Source: VXRN01 sp963664365 (GTDB lineage: Bacteria; Chloroflexota; Dehalococcoidia; Lucifugimonadales; UBA1123). Taken from it: a stretch of 64,000 nt of DNA. Where the stretch lies: positions 310,001-374,000 of the forward strand of contig OY761144.1 in NCBI GenBank assembly GCA_963664365.1. Direction: 5' to 3'. Below, piece after piece: positions 8,919 to 16,813 of the stretch (position 1 is the stretch's first letter; each line of letters opens with the position of its first letter). A program made the translations under genes and the position numbers. The notes below the pieces were generated by a model, which ran no database searches, was not told the origin of the DNA, and saw only the letters and a list, made by a program, of their open reading frames with translations.

Positions 8919-9927
8919 TCAGAACCAAAAGGCAATCCTTGAACGAGCTCGCGCCCTTGGTGGAGGTAGACAGGGTATAGCCCTCACTGACGACCAGTGC
9001 GTAGGGCTCATTGCCGTTGTAGTCCAAGATCTTGGACTCGGTGAGTCATTTCCGGACATTCCACTGCAGACACAGTCATTCTTTGACATTCCTCCCGAAT
9101 CTTTGGACGTTCCGTCGTTCGATCTCTTCGAGTTGTTCGAACAACTGCTTAACCTCAACAGAGACGCCGACACCTACTTCCAATGCTTGGCAACCCTCCA
9201 CAAGAGTCGCCTTAAGTATCAACGAATCTTATCGACGCAGCCGATTCCTACTCTCGACCAAGTAGGACTAAGAGGCCTTCTCGAATTCGGAATGCTGCCG
9301 TCTCCGGAACTCGCCGCGGTGTTGTACTGGAGGAAGTGGATGTATGACATCGACAATCGAGCCGGCCAAGAAACAGGGTATCTCTTTGAACCTATTATTG
9401 CGAACGCGATCGGCGGTGTCTCTGTAAGCGCTCGGCAAAGTCCGATCAGGAGACGTAACCGCCCTAGCCAGGGGAGGCAAGTAGACTGCATTAAGGGTCA
9501 GCTAGCGTACGAGATCAAGCTCCAGGTAACCATTGCCGCCTCAGGCCAAGGAAGGTGGCAGGAAGAGTTGGACTTCCCGAAGGACGCAGTGGAAAGTGGG
9601 TTCAGACCGATCCTCATAGTCTTGGATCCCACACCCAACCCGAAGCTCACTGACTTATCAAACGCATTCGCTGGAGCAGGAGGCGTCGTATATGCAGGTG
9701 AGGCAGCTTGGGCACACTTGGAAGAGGAAGCAGGTGATACGATGGCAAAATTCCTGGAAATTTATGTGCGTTCTCCTTTAGATGACTTGCTCAATTCGGC
9801 TCCGGTTGACCTCCCTGACCTCACTCTCTCAATGCAGGCTGATGCCGTCGTGTTCAACATTGGTGTCGTTGAGTATTCCGTACCACGGGAACCAACGGCA
9901 GACGCAGAAGCTGATCAGTCAGCATGA
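8911..9927 (+). CDS. Probable type II restriction endonuclease, PD-(D/E)XK
   Basis: A 338-residue protein whose ATG lies within the methyltransferase stop (ATGCTTAG), indicating translational coupling. The nuclease-like core is at about residues 175-215: GYLFEPIIANAIGG, then RQVDCIKGQLAYEIKLQV, with Asp and Glu-x-Lys spaced as in PD-(D/E)XK enzymes. The rest is not recognised with confidence; it could belong to the ApaLI-like group, but I cannot verify that. It is intact although its partner methyltransferase carries a stop, which would be risky for the host if fully active. Confidence 0.7.
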   Translation: MLSQNQKAILERARALGGGRQGIALTDDQCVGLIAVVVQDLGLGESFPDIPLQTQSFFDIPPESLDVPSFDLFELFEQLLNLNRDADTYFQCLATLHKSRLKYQRILSTQPIPTLDQVGLRGLLEFGMLPSPELAAVLYWRKWMYDIDNRAGQETGYLFEPIIANAIGGVSVSARQSPIRRRNRPSQGRQVDCIKGQLAYEIKLQVTIAASGQGRWQEELDFPKDAVESGFRPILIVLDPTPNPKLTDLSNAFAGAGGVVYAGEAAWAHLEEEAGDTMAKFLEIYVRSPLDDLLNSAPVDLPDLTLSMQADAVVFNIGVVEYSVPREPTADAEADQSA

Positions 9928-10031
9928 GATCGAGGAGATCCATCAGGTCTTGCGCTTCACGAGCTAGTATGCCTAGTGTCTGCCACCCGAGAAGACTCAA
10001 ACCCCACAACCAAGCATAGTTCCACCCACCC

Positions 10032-10061
10032 TTGACACCCTCAGACCTTATGCTCTAACCT
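10032..10061 (+). promoter_or_regulatory. Promoter copy upstream of degenerate gene
   Basis: TTGACA (10032-10037), an 18-nt spacer and TAACCT (10056-10061) lie in a segment nearly identical to 19461-19490. The -10 box ends 7 nt before the former start codon, as in the intact homologue. Confidence 0.5.
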
Positions 10062-10068
10062 AATGTTC

Positions 10069-10287
10069 GTGTAGATCGAAACCCACCAGTCCACCGTCAA
10101 CCCCGTCTTCGCCGGACACGCCGCGCGGCAACTTCAGGATGCCGTCGGCGGAATCCACCGCGTCCTCGACAACCTCCTTGAAATCGCCAGAGGCAACGAT
10201 CCCGACGCCAACACCTACGACCGTCTCAGGGCCACCCGCGTCCTCTACGACAAAGGCTTCGGCAAGCCCGTCCTGACAATGGACTAA
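10069..10287 (+). pseudogene. Truncated, degenerate paralogue of the 19498-20514 gene
   Basis: Translation gives FAGHAARQLQDAVGG...VLDNLLEIARG...YDRLRATRVLYDKGFGK, matching the first ~67 residues of the protein at 19498. The upstream promoter segment is also conserved. The start has become GTG and codon 2 is TAG, where the intact gene has CAG; the downstream 270 codons are missing. The remaining ORF of 70 codons has no obvious start, so it is most likely a remnant. The rest of the 441-bp gap between 9928 and 10368 holds nothing else I recognise. Confidence 0.6.
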
Positions 10288-10368
10288 CCGCCCAAACCGT
10301 AGAGCCTGCCCCGTGCTCGATACGGGGGGCAAACCTCGTGGCTGCCCGAATCCTCTCTTGCCTTAGCC

Positions 10369-11007
10369 CTAGTCCAGCGCCCCCTTTGGCCACGGCGGCT
10401 GCGGACTCTTGATCTCGCCGACGTAGGTGCGTCCGCCGAAGAGCGACACGAAACTCTCGAATACCTCCACGGCCTCGTCCTCCGGCGGGATGAAGGTCTT
10501 CATGTACGCGGTGTGGCCGTTCTCGAACAAGAACGTCGGCGTCCCGAATATCCCCATGTCTCCCGTCGCCTCTTCGTGGTCCGAGGCCACCGCCGCCAGT
10601 ACCTCCGGGTCGTCCAAGTCATTCTTGAACCGCTCGACGTCCAGCCCCGCCTCCGCCGCGATCTCTATCAAAGGCTCATCCTTGTTCAGCGGGACCCTGT
10701 CTCCGGCGTGCCTCGCGGTCAGCAGGCCCAGGTGGAAGCGTTGGAACGCCTGCGGGTCGCCTTGGCGCTTGGCCGCCTCTCCCGCCACTGACGCAAGCAG
10801 CGCCCGCGCCTCGCGCAGGTCGAGATCGTCCCACACCTTCCACTCCGGCCCGTTCTTGCTGTTGATCTGCTCCAGCGAGAAGTGCCGCCAGTTGACCTCC
10901 AGATTGTCTCCGTACTTGCTCCTTACCCTATCCAGCCACACGGCTGCATTGTAAACCCAGGGTCAGGCGTAGTCGAACCAAACATCGACCTTCACTTTCT
11001 CAGCCAT
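10369..11007 (-). CDS. DsbA/FrnE-like thiol oxidoreductase, possible selenoprotein (UGA at codon 15)
   Basis: Thioredoxin-fold DsbA family protein, FrnE-like, 212 residues if the in-frame TGA (10965-10963) is read. The start ATG at 11007 has a strong GGGAGG site 6 nt upstream. The N-terminus reads MAEKVKVDVWFDYA-(TGA)-PWVYNAAVWLDRV, so TGA sits exactly where the family has its active-site Cys (normally YxCPW). Twenty-one nt after TGA, CAGCC-GUGU-GGCUG forms a hairpin with G first in its loop, and CCCU directly after TGA can pair with AGGG below it; this fits the bacterial SECIS layout. The C-terminal GIFGTPTFLFENG is the conserved cis-Pro region. The alternative is a nonsense mutation, with the 190-codon ORF from GTG 10941 being a remnant. 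Confidence 0.7.
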
Positions 11008-11139
11008 CTGTGCCTCCCATCATGCTGTCTAGCGTTGAGTCCCGGTCAGCCGCATTGTATTCCCGACTGCCGGGCGTGTCAAAACTCTGAGCGTCCTTCA
11101 AATCTGCGTCAGTGCGGAGACTTTCGCTGCCAATGTCGG

Positions 11140-11145
11140 TAAACT
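11140..11145 (+). promoter_or_regulatory. -10 box TAAACT, leaderless start of the YgjP-like gene
   Basis: TAAACT ends 6 nt before the ATG at 11152 and no Shine-Dalgarno sequence is seen, so the transcript would begin at or next to the start codon. The same hexamer precedes the 19498 gene. The -35 region is weak. Confidence 0.4.
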
Positions 11146-11151
11146 AGGCGC

Positions 11152-11874
11152 ATGTCTTGGCACACGATCGAACTGGGCGAGGCCGCCATCAAGTACGAGG
11201 TGCGGCGCAGCGCGCGTCGCAAGAAGACCGTCCAGATCAAGATGGAGGACGGCATACCCCGCGTGCTGGTTCCGGCCAGGCTGCCGGATGCCGAGATTCA
11301 GGCGATAGTCCGCAAGCGGGCGGACTGGATTCTCGAGCATACGTCGAAACCGAAACCCGAACCCGCCTCGAGGCGATTCGCTCATGGCCGGATACTCCCG
11401 TACCTGGGACGCGGCAACAGAGTAATAGTGCGCCGCGACGACGTATGGTTCCCGCGCGTTCGCCTCGATAAGCGGCGCTTTCGTGTGGTCGCCCCCAAGA
11501 ACGGCAGAGACGGCGATCAGATATACCGCGCGTTCATCGAATGGTACAGCGCGCGCGCATACGAGCGGCTGCCCGAGGTGGTGGACCGTTGGTGGCCCGA
11601 ACTCGGCAGAGGCGACAGAGCCGGAATCGCGATTCACGTCCGCGACCAGAAGTCGCGCTGGGGGAGCTGCTCAACGAAGGGGTCTCTGAACTTCAACTGG
11701 CGCCTCATGATGCTTGAGCCCGCGCTGTCGGAGTACGTGGTCGTACACGAGCTCGCCCATCTCACCGAAATGAACCACTCCCCCGCATTCTGGAACGTCG
11801 TCGAAGCGGCGATGCCGGACATGCGCCAGCGCCGTCAGCGTCTCAAAGAGGTCGAGAAGACGATTCCGTTTTGA
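11152..11874 (+). CDS. YgjP-like (DUF45) zinc metallopeptidase
   Basis: A 240-residue protein of the YgjP/M48-like DUF45 family. The zinc motif HELAH is at about residues 200-204, with a downstream NHSPAFWN carrying the third ligand; the family hallmark KSRWGSCS is at about residue 165. Homologues are often near restriction systems, which fits the neighbourhood (7539-9927), but the substrate is unknown. Likely transcribed from the TAAACT box just upstream. Confidence 0.88.
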   Translation: MSWHTIELGEAAIKYEVRRSARRKKTVQIKMEDGIPRVLVPARLPDAEIQAIVRKRADWILEHTSKPKPEPASRRFAHGRILPYLGRGNRVIVRRDDVWFPRVRLDKRRFRVVAPKNGRDGDQIYRAFIEWYSARAYERLPEVVDRWWPELGRGDRAGIAIHVRDQKSRWGSCSTKGSLNFNWRLMMLEPALSEYVVVHELAHLTEMNHSPAFWNVVEAAMPDMRQRRQRLKEVEKTIPF

Positions 11875-11918
11875 CCGCAGGCACGCGCCGCGCCTTCTTC
11901 TAAGGCAGCCGAACTTGG

Positions 11919-11924
11919 TATAAT
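11919..11924 (+). promoter_or_regulatory. Extended -10 promoter TGGTATAAT
   Basis: A perfect TATAAT preceded by TGG forms an extended -10 element. It lies 18 nt before the TTG start at 11943, leaving a short leader that holds GGGAGTG as ribosome-binding site. No good -35 box is seen. Confidence 0.6.
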
Positions 11925-11942
11925 CCGAGCGGGAGTGCAGAC

Positions 11943-12869
11943 TTGACCATCAACACGGACGCAGATGTAATCAGGGTCATTCAAGAGAACCCTCGACTCT
12001 TGCTGCGCGCGCTAACCGATAACGCCGAGCTCTTGGCCGAGGTGCGCCGCGTCGTCCTGACCGACGAGCTACTGGCCATGCCCGGCCAACTGGCCGAGGT
12101 CGTCAAGACTCAGAACGAGATGCTAAAGACTCAGAACGAGATGCAAAAGACCCTGAACGGGGTGCTAAAGACTCAGAACGAGATGCAAAAGACCCTGAAC
12201 GGGGTGCTAAAGACCCAAGATGAGATGCAAAAGACCCTGAACGGGGTGCTAAAGACCCAAGACGAGATGCAAAAGACCCTCAACGAGGTGCTAAAGGAGC
12301 AAGCCAACGTCCGCAGAGACATCGGAGCCTTGCATCGGATGTTCAGGCAGCAGCACGATGACTTCAGCAATTTTCGGGGCAACTTCGCGATTTCCGCCGC
12401 GAGGCGGAACGACGCGGATATAGCGCTGCTATTCTCCAAGGCTCACGGCTTCAATCGCCTGGATATGAGAGATTTCACTCGAAGGGATCTCAGCGACTTT
12501 CTCACCAGGCATTACGCGAAAGTAGATGCGTTGCATCTTCGGGAAAGAGCTTGGCGCACGTTCCCAAGGGGAGACATCATAGCCAGAGTCACCGAGCGCA
12601 TGGGCGACAGTCCGGGCTTCTATCTGGCGGTCGAAGCGTCATATACCGGAGACCTCGAGGACGTGCAGCGCGCGACGGACCACGCCAAGATACTGAGATG
12701 CGCGGGCGACCTCGACGCCTACGCGGTCGTCGCCGGAGTCAGGATGAACGACGCCATCGAGGGCAGCCTGTACGAAGACGTCGAAAGTTTCATCAGCGCG
12801 CGGGACGAAAACGCCGCGTTCTGGTTTCCGCTCGATCCGAAGAAGTTGGACCCCGACGAACTATACTAA
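11943..12869 (+). CDS. Coiled-coil protein with tandem 14-residue repeats and a nuclease-like C-terminal domain
   Basis: A 308-residue protein starting at TTG, supported by GGGAGTG 7 nt upstream. Residues ~55-117 are a coiled coil built from near-identical 14-residue units (KTQNEMQKTLNGVL, two heptads). The C-terminal part (about 170-300) contains YLAVEASYTGDLEDVQRATDHA and AYAVVAGVRMND, as in a family of uncharacterised proteins thought to have a restriction-endonuclease-like fold; the acidic residues in that region are suggestive only. Function unknown. Confidence 0.65.
   Translation: MTINTDADVIRVIQENPRLLLRALTDNAELLAEVRRVVLTDELLAMPGQLAEVVKTQNEMLKTQNEMQKTLNGVLKTQNEMQKTLNGVLKTQDEMQKTLNGVLKTQDEMQKTLNEVLKEQANVRRDIGALHRMFRQQHDDFSNFRGNFAISAARRNDADIALLFSKAHGFNRLDMRDFTRRDLSDFLTRHYAKVDALHLRERAWRTFPRGDIIARVTERMGDSPGFYLAVEASYTGDLEDVQRATDHAKILRCAGDLDAYAVVAGVRMNDAIEGSLYEDVESFISARDENAAFWFPLDPKKLDPDELY
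12105..12293 (+). repeat. Tandem 42-bp in-frame repeats (one 21-bp half unit plus four units)
   Basis: Units start at 12126, 12168, 12210 and 12252 and differ at only a few positions; a half unit lies at 12105-12125. The unit length preserves the frame and the heptad register, so copy number can change by slippage without breaking the protein. Confidence 0.9.
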
Positions 12870-12903
12870 CGGCTTACGGCCGCTGCCCTCGATTCAGCGC
12901 TTC

Positions 12904-12932
12904 TTGACCCTCATTCGGGCCGTTCCTATAAT
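12904..12932 (+). promoter_or_regulatory. Sigma70-type promoter of the enoyl-CoA hydratase gene
   Basis: TTGACC (12904-12909), a 17-nt spacer and TATAAT (12927-12932). The predicted start of transcription is about 25 nt upstream of the TTG start codon at 12965. Confidence 0.65.
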
Positions 12933-12964
12933 GGCGCAAGCCAGACCCGCCATTGGAGACGCTA

Positions 12965-13729
12965 TTGACCTACGAACACCTCCTACTCGACATCCATGAC
13001 CACGTCGGAACCATCAAGCTCAACCGCCCGGAAGTGCTGAACGCGATGAACCGCAAGCTGTTCAGCGAGATAGACCAGGCCGTCACCCAACTTGAGAACG
13101 ACGACGACGTGTACGCGATCATCTTCACCGGCGCGGGCGAGAGGGCGTTTTCGGCCGGAGCCGACATCCACGAGATGGCCGAGCAGGCCAAGATGGACAA
13201 CCCTCCGCCGCCCGACCCACTCCGCGCGGAGTACTCCTGGCACATCGCCGCCGCGCGCAAGCCGACCATCGGCGCGCTGAACGGCCTAGCCTTCGGAGGA
13301 GGCGCCGTGCTCGCGTCGAGCTTCGACATCCGCGTCGGCTGCGAGCGCACCCGCTTCCGTTTCCTTGCCGTCCAGTACGGCAGAGTCAACTCCACCTGGA
13401 GCCTGCCCCAGCAGGTCGGCTGGCCCGTCGCCAAAGAGCTTCTCTTCACCGCCCGCGTGGTCGAGGCCGAGGAAGCCTACCGCATCGGACTCCTCAACCA
13501 CCTAGTGCCCTCAGACCAGTTGATGGACAAAGCGATGGAACTCGCGGGCCTAATCGCGGCGAACGACCCCCGGATGGTGCAGGGAGTCAAGGAACTCCTT
13601 GTGGATAACGTCGGCGACGACTGGAGGAGGCGCTACCAGAACGAGCTCGACGCCCAAGCGGACAAACTCGCCCCGACCCCGGTGCTTGAGGGCTTCAAGC
13701 CATTCCTGGACAGAAAGGGCAGGGCATAG
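12965..13729 (+). CDS. Enoyl-CoA hydratase/isomerase family protein
   Basis: Crotonase-superfamily protein of 254 residues. The oxyanion-hole segments are visible: FSAGADIHEM near residue 60 and NGLAFGGGAVLASSFD near residue 104. TTG at 12965 is preferred because GGAG lies 6 nt upstream; an in-frame TTG at 12953 overlaps that site. The following CoA-transferase suggests joint work on an acyl-CoA pathway. Substrate not predictable. A glutamate at the usual second catalytic position is not clear, so it may be an isomerase or hydrolase instead. Confidence 0.85.
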   Translation: MTYEHLLLDIHDHVGTIKLNRPEVLNAMNRKLFSEIDQAVTQLENDDDVYAIIFTGAGERAFSAGADIHEMAEQAKMDNPPPPDPLRAEYSWHIAAARKPTIGALNGLAFGGGAVLASSFDIRVGCERTRFRFLAVQYGRVNSTWSLPQQVGWPVAKELLFTARVVEAEEAYRIGLLNHLVPSDQLMDKAMELAGLIAANDPRMVQGVKELLVDNVGDDWRRRYQNELDAQADKLAPTPVLEGFKPFLDRKGRA

Positions 13730-13747
13730 CATTTCAGACCCAGAAGT

Positions 13748-13788
13748 CCCCCTCTCCCTTGGGAGAGGGCTGGGGTGAGGGTGAAAAG
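13748..13788. repeat. Dispersed repeat CCCCTCTCCC...GGGAGAGGG...GGGTGAGGGTGA, copy 1
   Basis: The inverted repeat CCCTCTCCC/GGGAGAGGG is followed by TGGGGTGAGGGTGAAAAG. Further copies are at 20538, 22239-22374 and 52775, all in short gaps directly after stop codons. The hairpin could act in termination or mRNA protection. Confidence 0.8.
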
Positions 13789-13800
13789 AGGCAAAACGGC

Positions 13801-14997
13801 ATGACAGAGTTGAATACGCCCCTCGAGGGCCTCAGACTCCTCGACCTCGGACGCTACCAGGCCGGCCCGCGCTGCGCCCTCATGTTCGCCCGCATGGGCG
13901 CAGAGGTCATCAAGGTCGAATCGATCGCCGGGGACGAGAGCCGTCGCAACGGCCCGCGTGTCAGGGGACAGAGCGCCTACTGGGTCCAGTACAACTCCGG
14001 CAAGAAGAGCCTCGCCATCAACCTACGCGCCGACGCGGGCAAGGCCGTCCTCAGAGACCTCGTCAAGAAGTCCGACTTCCTACTCCAGAACTTCAGGCCC
14101 GGCACCATAGACATCATGGGGTTCGGATACGAGGAGATAAGCAAGCTCAATCCCAAGATCATAATGATAAACGTCTCCGCATACGGCCAGTACGGACCCT
14201 ATCGAGACCGCGTCGGCTTCGACCCCATTGGCCAGGCCATGGGCGGACTCATGTCCCTGACCGGCTTCCCCGACGACCCGCCGGTGAAGACCTTCTTCCC
14301 GCTGATAGACCGCATAACCGCGCTCCACGCCGCCATCGGCGCGCTCGCCGCGCTCAGGGAGAGGGAGATTTCAGGCCGCGGCCAGGCCCTCGACGTCTGC
14401 CTGGCGGACACCGGCTACACCGCCAACGAGATACCGATCTCCGCGTACCTCGGCGACGGTTACGAGCAGCCTCGAGAGGGCAACGGCAGCGGCACAGGCG
14501 GCGCCTACAAGACAAAGGACGGCTGGATCATCATAGCCGCCACCAACGAGTCGATGTGGAGCAGGCTGAGCGAAGCGATGGACAGACCCGAGTGGCTGGA
14601 GGACGAGCGATTCTCCAGCAGGGACCTGCGAAGCAAGAACGCCGACGCCCTGGAGGCCGAGTTGGGCGCATGGTTCATCGACCGCAACATGCAGGAAGCC
14701 GCCGACCACCTGGCTTCTTACGGCGTGCCGTGCTCGCCCGTCAACAACACCGCGCAGGCCGCCAACGACCCCCACATGACCGAGCGCGAGATCATGATGG
14801 AGGTCCCGGACCCCATCGCGGGCACGATGTGGGTGACGGGCAAGTCCATCAAGTTCAGCAGGACGCCAATGGTCGTCGGCTCCGCTCCCGTAGTCGGCGA
14901 ACACACCACCGAGATTCTCCGAGACATCCTCGGCTACGACGACACCCGCATCCGCTCCCTCCACGATTCCGAGGTGGTGAGTTCGGGGACTTCGTAA
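13801..14997 (+). CDS. Class III (CaiB/BaiF) CoA-transferase
   Basis: Transfers CoA between carboxylic acids. The 398-residue protein has the family layout: N-terminal LRLLDLGRYQAGPRCALMFARMGAEVIKVE, and the catalytic Asp region ALDVCLADTGY near residue 198. Start ATG 13801 lies immediately after the repeat; upstream codons in the same frame are repeat-derived. It follows the enoyl-CoA hydratase by 71 bp. Large numbers of such transferases are typical of SAR202-like Chloroflexota. Substrate unknown. Confidence 0.9.
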   Translation: MTELNTPLEGLRLLDLGRYQAGPRCALMFARMGAEVIKVESIAGDESRRNGPRVRGQSAYWVQYNSGKKSLAINLRADAGKAVLRDLVKKSDFLLQNFRPGTIDIMGFGYEEISKLNPKIIMINVSAYGQYGPYRDRVGFDPIGQAMGGLMSLTGFPDDPPVKTFFPLIDRITALHAAIGALAALREREISGRGQALDVCLADTGYTANEIPISAYLGDGYEQPREGNGSGTGGAYKTKDGWIIIAATNESMWSRLSEAMDRPEWLEDERFSSRDLRSKNADALEAELGAWFIDRNMQEAADHLASYGVPCSPVNNTAQAANDPHMTEREIMMEVPDPIAGTMWVTGKSIKFSRTPMVVGSAPVVGEHTTEILRDILGYDDTRIRSLHDSEVVSSGTS

Positions 14998-15037
14998 TTC
15001 GCCAGGGAGACACCGGCAAGCGAAGGGAGGAAGAGTA

Positions 15038-16024
15038 ATGGCTGACACGGAAGACACGACAAGGCAAGTAAATGTCCGAGAGAAATGGCCGCACGAAGCT
15101 CTGGACTTCACCCCCTGGCTCGGCAATAACCTGGACCTATTAGGTAAGGCACTTGGATTGAAACTGGGGTTGATCCAGACGGAAGCGCCGGTAGGCGGTC
15201 CCCCATACTCCTGCGACATCCTGGCAAGAGAGACCGAGAAAGACAAGCCAGTCGCCATCGAGAACCAGTTGGAATGGACTGACCACAGCCACCTAGCCCA
15301 GACGCTCATCTATACTGCCGGACTCGACGCTCGCATCACGATATGGGTCGCGACCGAGTTCAGACACGAGTTCGCCGAGGTTCTGAACTGGCTCAACAAG
15401 TGGACGAGCGATGAGATCGAGTTCTACGGCGTCAAGGTAGCGGTCACCAAGACTGGAGACTCGTTCAACGAACCGAGTTTTCACAAGGTTGTGTGGCCGG
15501 GAGGCTGGTCGAAGGACGATACACTGCCACCAGTTCCGCCGCCATCCCCGCGTCGTCAGCAGTTCGATAACTTCTTCCAGCCGCTGACACGAGAGATGCT
15601 TCATAGGCGCTTCGCAGATGGGGCAACTCAGTACTATGACTTCACAGGTCGGTTCTTCCGCTCTCGGTTCGACAAAGACATAGGCTACGCGGCCAGCTTT
15701 TGGGAGAGCGGCGCATGGGTGTCACTGCATGTCCACACTTGGGACAGCATTGAGCGAAACAATCGGATATTTGACACCCTGAAAAAGGCCCAGACTGAGA
15801 TTGAAGAGGGTATTGATGCCGAATGGAAATGGAGTAGATTCGAACGCAACTATTTTTTCACCGTAAACCTGAGAAGAGATGGCGCCATAGACGACCCACC
15901 CGACAAGCTGGATGAAATCAGGGCTTGGATGATCGACCACCTCCCCAAGCTCAAGGGAACCTTCGACCCACGCATTGAAAAGATCCTGCAAGAGATTCCA
16001 CCGGCCCAAGAGACGAAAGGGTAG
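15038..16024 (+). CDS. DUF4268 protein with a nuclease-like N-terminal domain
   Basis: A 328-residue protein. The N-terminal ~160 residues contain YSCDILAR...PVAIENQLEWTDHSHLAQ, a D...ExQ arrangement typical of DUF4268-linked PD-(D/E)XK-like domains in which Gln replaces Lys. The C-terminal ~140 residues match DUF4268 (FWESGAWVSLHV...WKWSRFERN). Such genes often occur with defence systems. Its neighbours here are metabolic, with an AAA/TOPRIM-like pair 0.8 kb downstream. Good ribosome-binding site GGGAGGAAGAGT upstream of the ATG. Confidence 0.75.
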   Translation: MADTEDTTRQVNVREKWPHEALDFTPWLGNNLDLLGKALGLKLGLIQTEAPVGGPPYSCDILARETEKDKPVAIENQLEWTDHSHLAQTLIYTAGLDARITIWVATEFRHEFAEVLNWLNKWTSDEIEFYGVKVAVTKTGDSFNEPSFHKVVWPGGWSKDDTLPPVPPPSPRRQQFDNFFQPLTREMLHRRFADGATQYYDFTGRFFRSRFDKDIGYAASFWESGAWVSLHVHTWDSIERNNRIFDTLKKAQTEIEEGIDAEWKWSRFERNYFFTVNLRRDGAIDDPPDKLDEIRAWMIDHLPKLKGTFDPRIEKILQEIPPAQETKG

Positions 16025-16029
16025 GGCAC

Positions 16030-16785
16030 ATGACAATGAACCAGGACAACCTACAAGGCAAAGTCGCCCTAGTAACCGGCTCAGGCCGCAACATCGGACG
16101 CGCCACCGTCCTCGAGCTCGCCAAGCGCGGCGCGGACGTCGTAGTAAACGCCCGGACGAATCGCGACGAGGCCGAGTCCGTCGCAGCCGAGGCGAGAGAG
16201 TTAGGCGTACGCGCCATCGCTAGGATCGCGGATGTCGGAGATCGGAATCGGGCCTTTGGCTTGATAGGGTCCGTGTTCTCCGAGTTCGGACGAGTCGACA
16301 TACTTGTCAACAACGCCGGTATGAGGCAGTCGAAACCCTTCGTCGAAATGACCGTAGATGACTGGCGCGAGGTCAACGCCGTCAACATGGACGGCCCCTT
16401 CTTCACCTGTCGGGCAGTCGTCCCAAAGATGATCGAAAATAGCTGGGGCAGAATCATCAACGTGTCCGGCCTCAACGCCTTCAAGGGCAGGGCTGAGTGG
16501 GCGCACGTCTGCGCCGGAAAGATGGGAGCGCTCGGCCTGACTCGCGCGCTCGCCGCGGAACTCGCCCCGCACGGAATCCGCGTCAACCACGTCGTCCCCG
16601 GCGCGTTCGACACCACCCTCGTTGAGGGCCAAGCAACCCCGTCCGCCGCCGCGTCCGAAATCCCCGCCGGCCGCCTCGGACTTCCAGAGGAGATCGGCAA
16701 GACCGTAGCATTCCTGGCCTCAGACGGAGCCGACTACATCACAGGCCAGACCATCCACATAAACGGCGGCGCCCTGACGTGGTAG
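16030..16785 (+). CDS. SDR-family oxidoreductase lacking the catalytic tyrosine
   Basis: Short-chain dehydrogenase/reductase of 251 residues with a Rossmann fold. The NAD(P) motif TGSGRNIG is at 16-23, NNAG at 94-97 and catalytic Ser146. The YxxxK motif is VCAGK (160-164): Lys164 is kept but Val replaces Tyr. The C-terminus has the usual GQTIHINGG. The loss of Tyr means either altered chemistry, a nearby substitute (His159), or a non-catalytic role. It starts 5 bp after the DUF4268 stop, so the two are probably cotranscribed. Confidence 0.85.
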   Translation: MTMNQDNLQGKVALVTGSGRNIGRATVLELAKRGADVVVNARTNRDEAESVAAEARELGVRAIARIADVGDRNRAFGLIGSVFSEFGRVDILVNNAGMRQSKPFVEMTVDDWREVNAVNMDGPFFTCRAVVPKMIENSWGRIINVSGLNAFKGRAEWAHVCAGKMGALGLTRALAAELAPHGIRVNHVVPGAFDTTLVEGQATPSAAASEIPAGRLGLPEEIGKTVAFLASDGADYITGQTIHINGGALTW

Positions 16786-16813
16786 ATGGGAATGTTAGAA
16801 TAGTACATATCTC

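Noticed and set aside
10069..10287. Amber (TAG) recoding at codon 2 of the degenerate paralogue
   Set aside because: The gene is also truncated by ~270 codons and has lost its ATG, so decay is the simpler reading.
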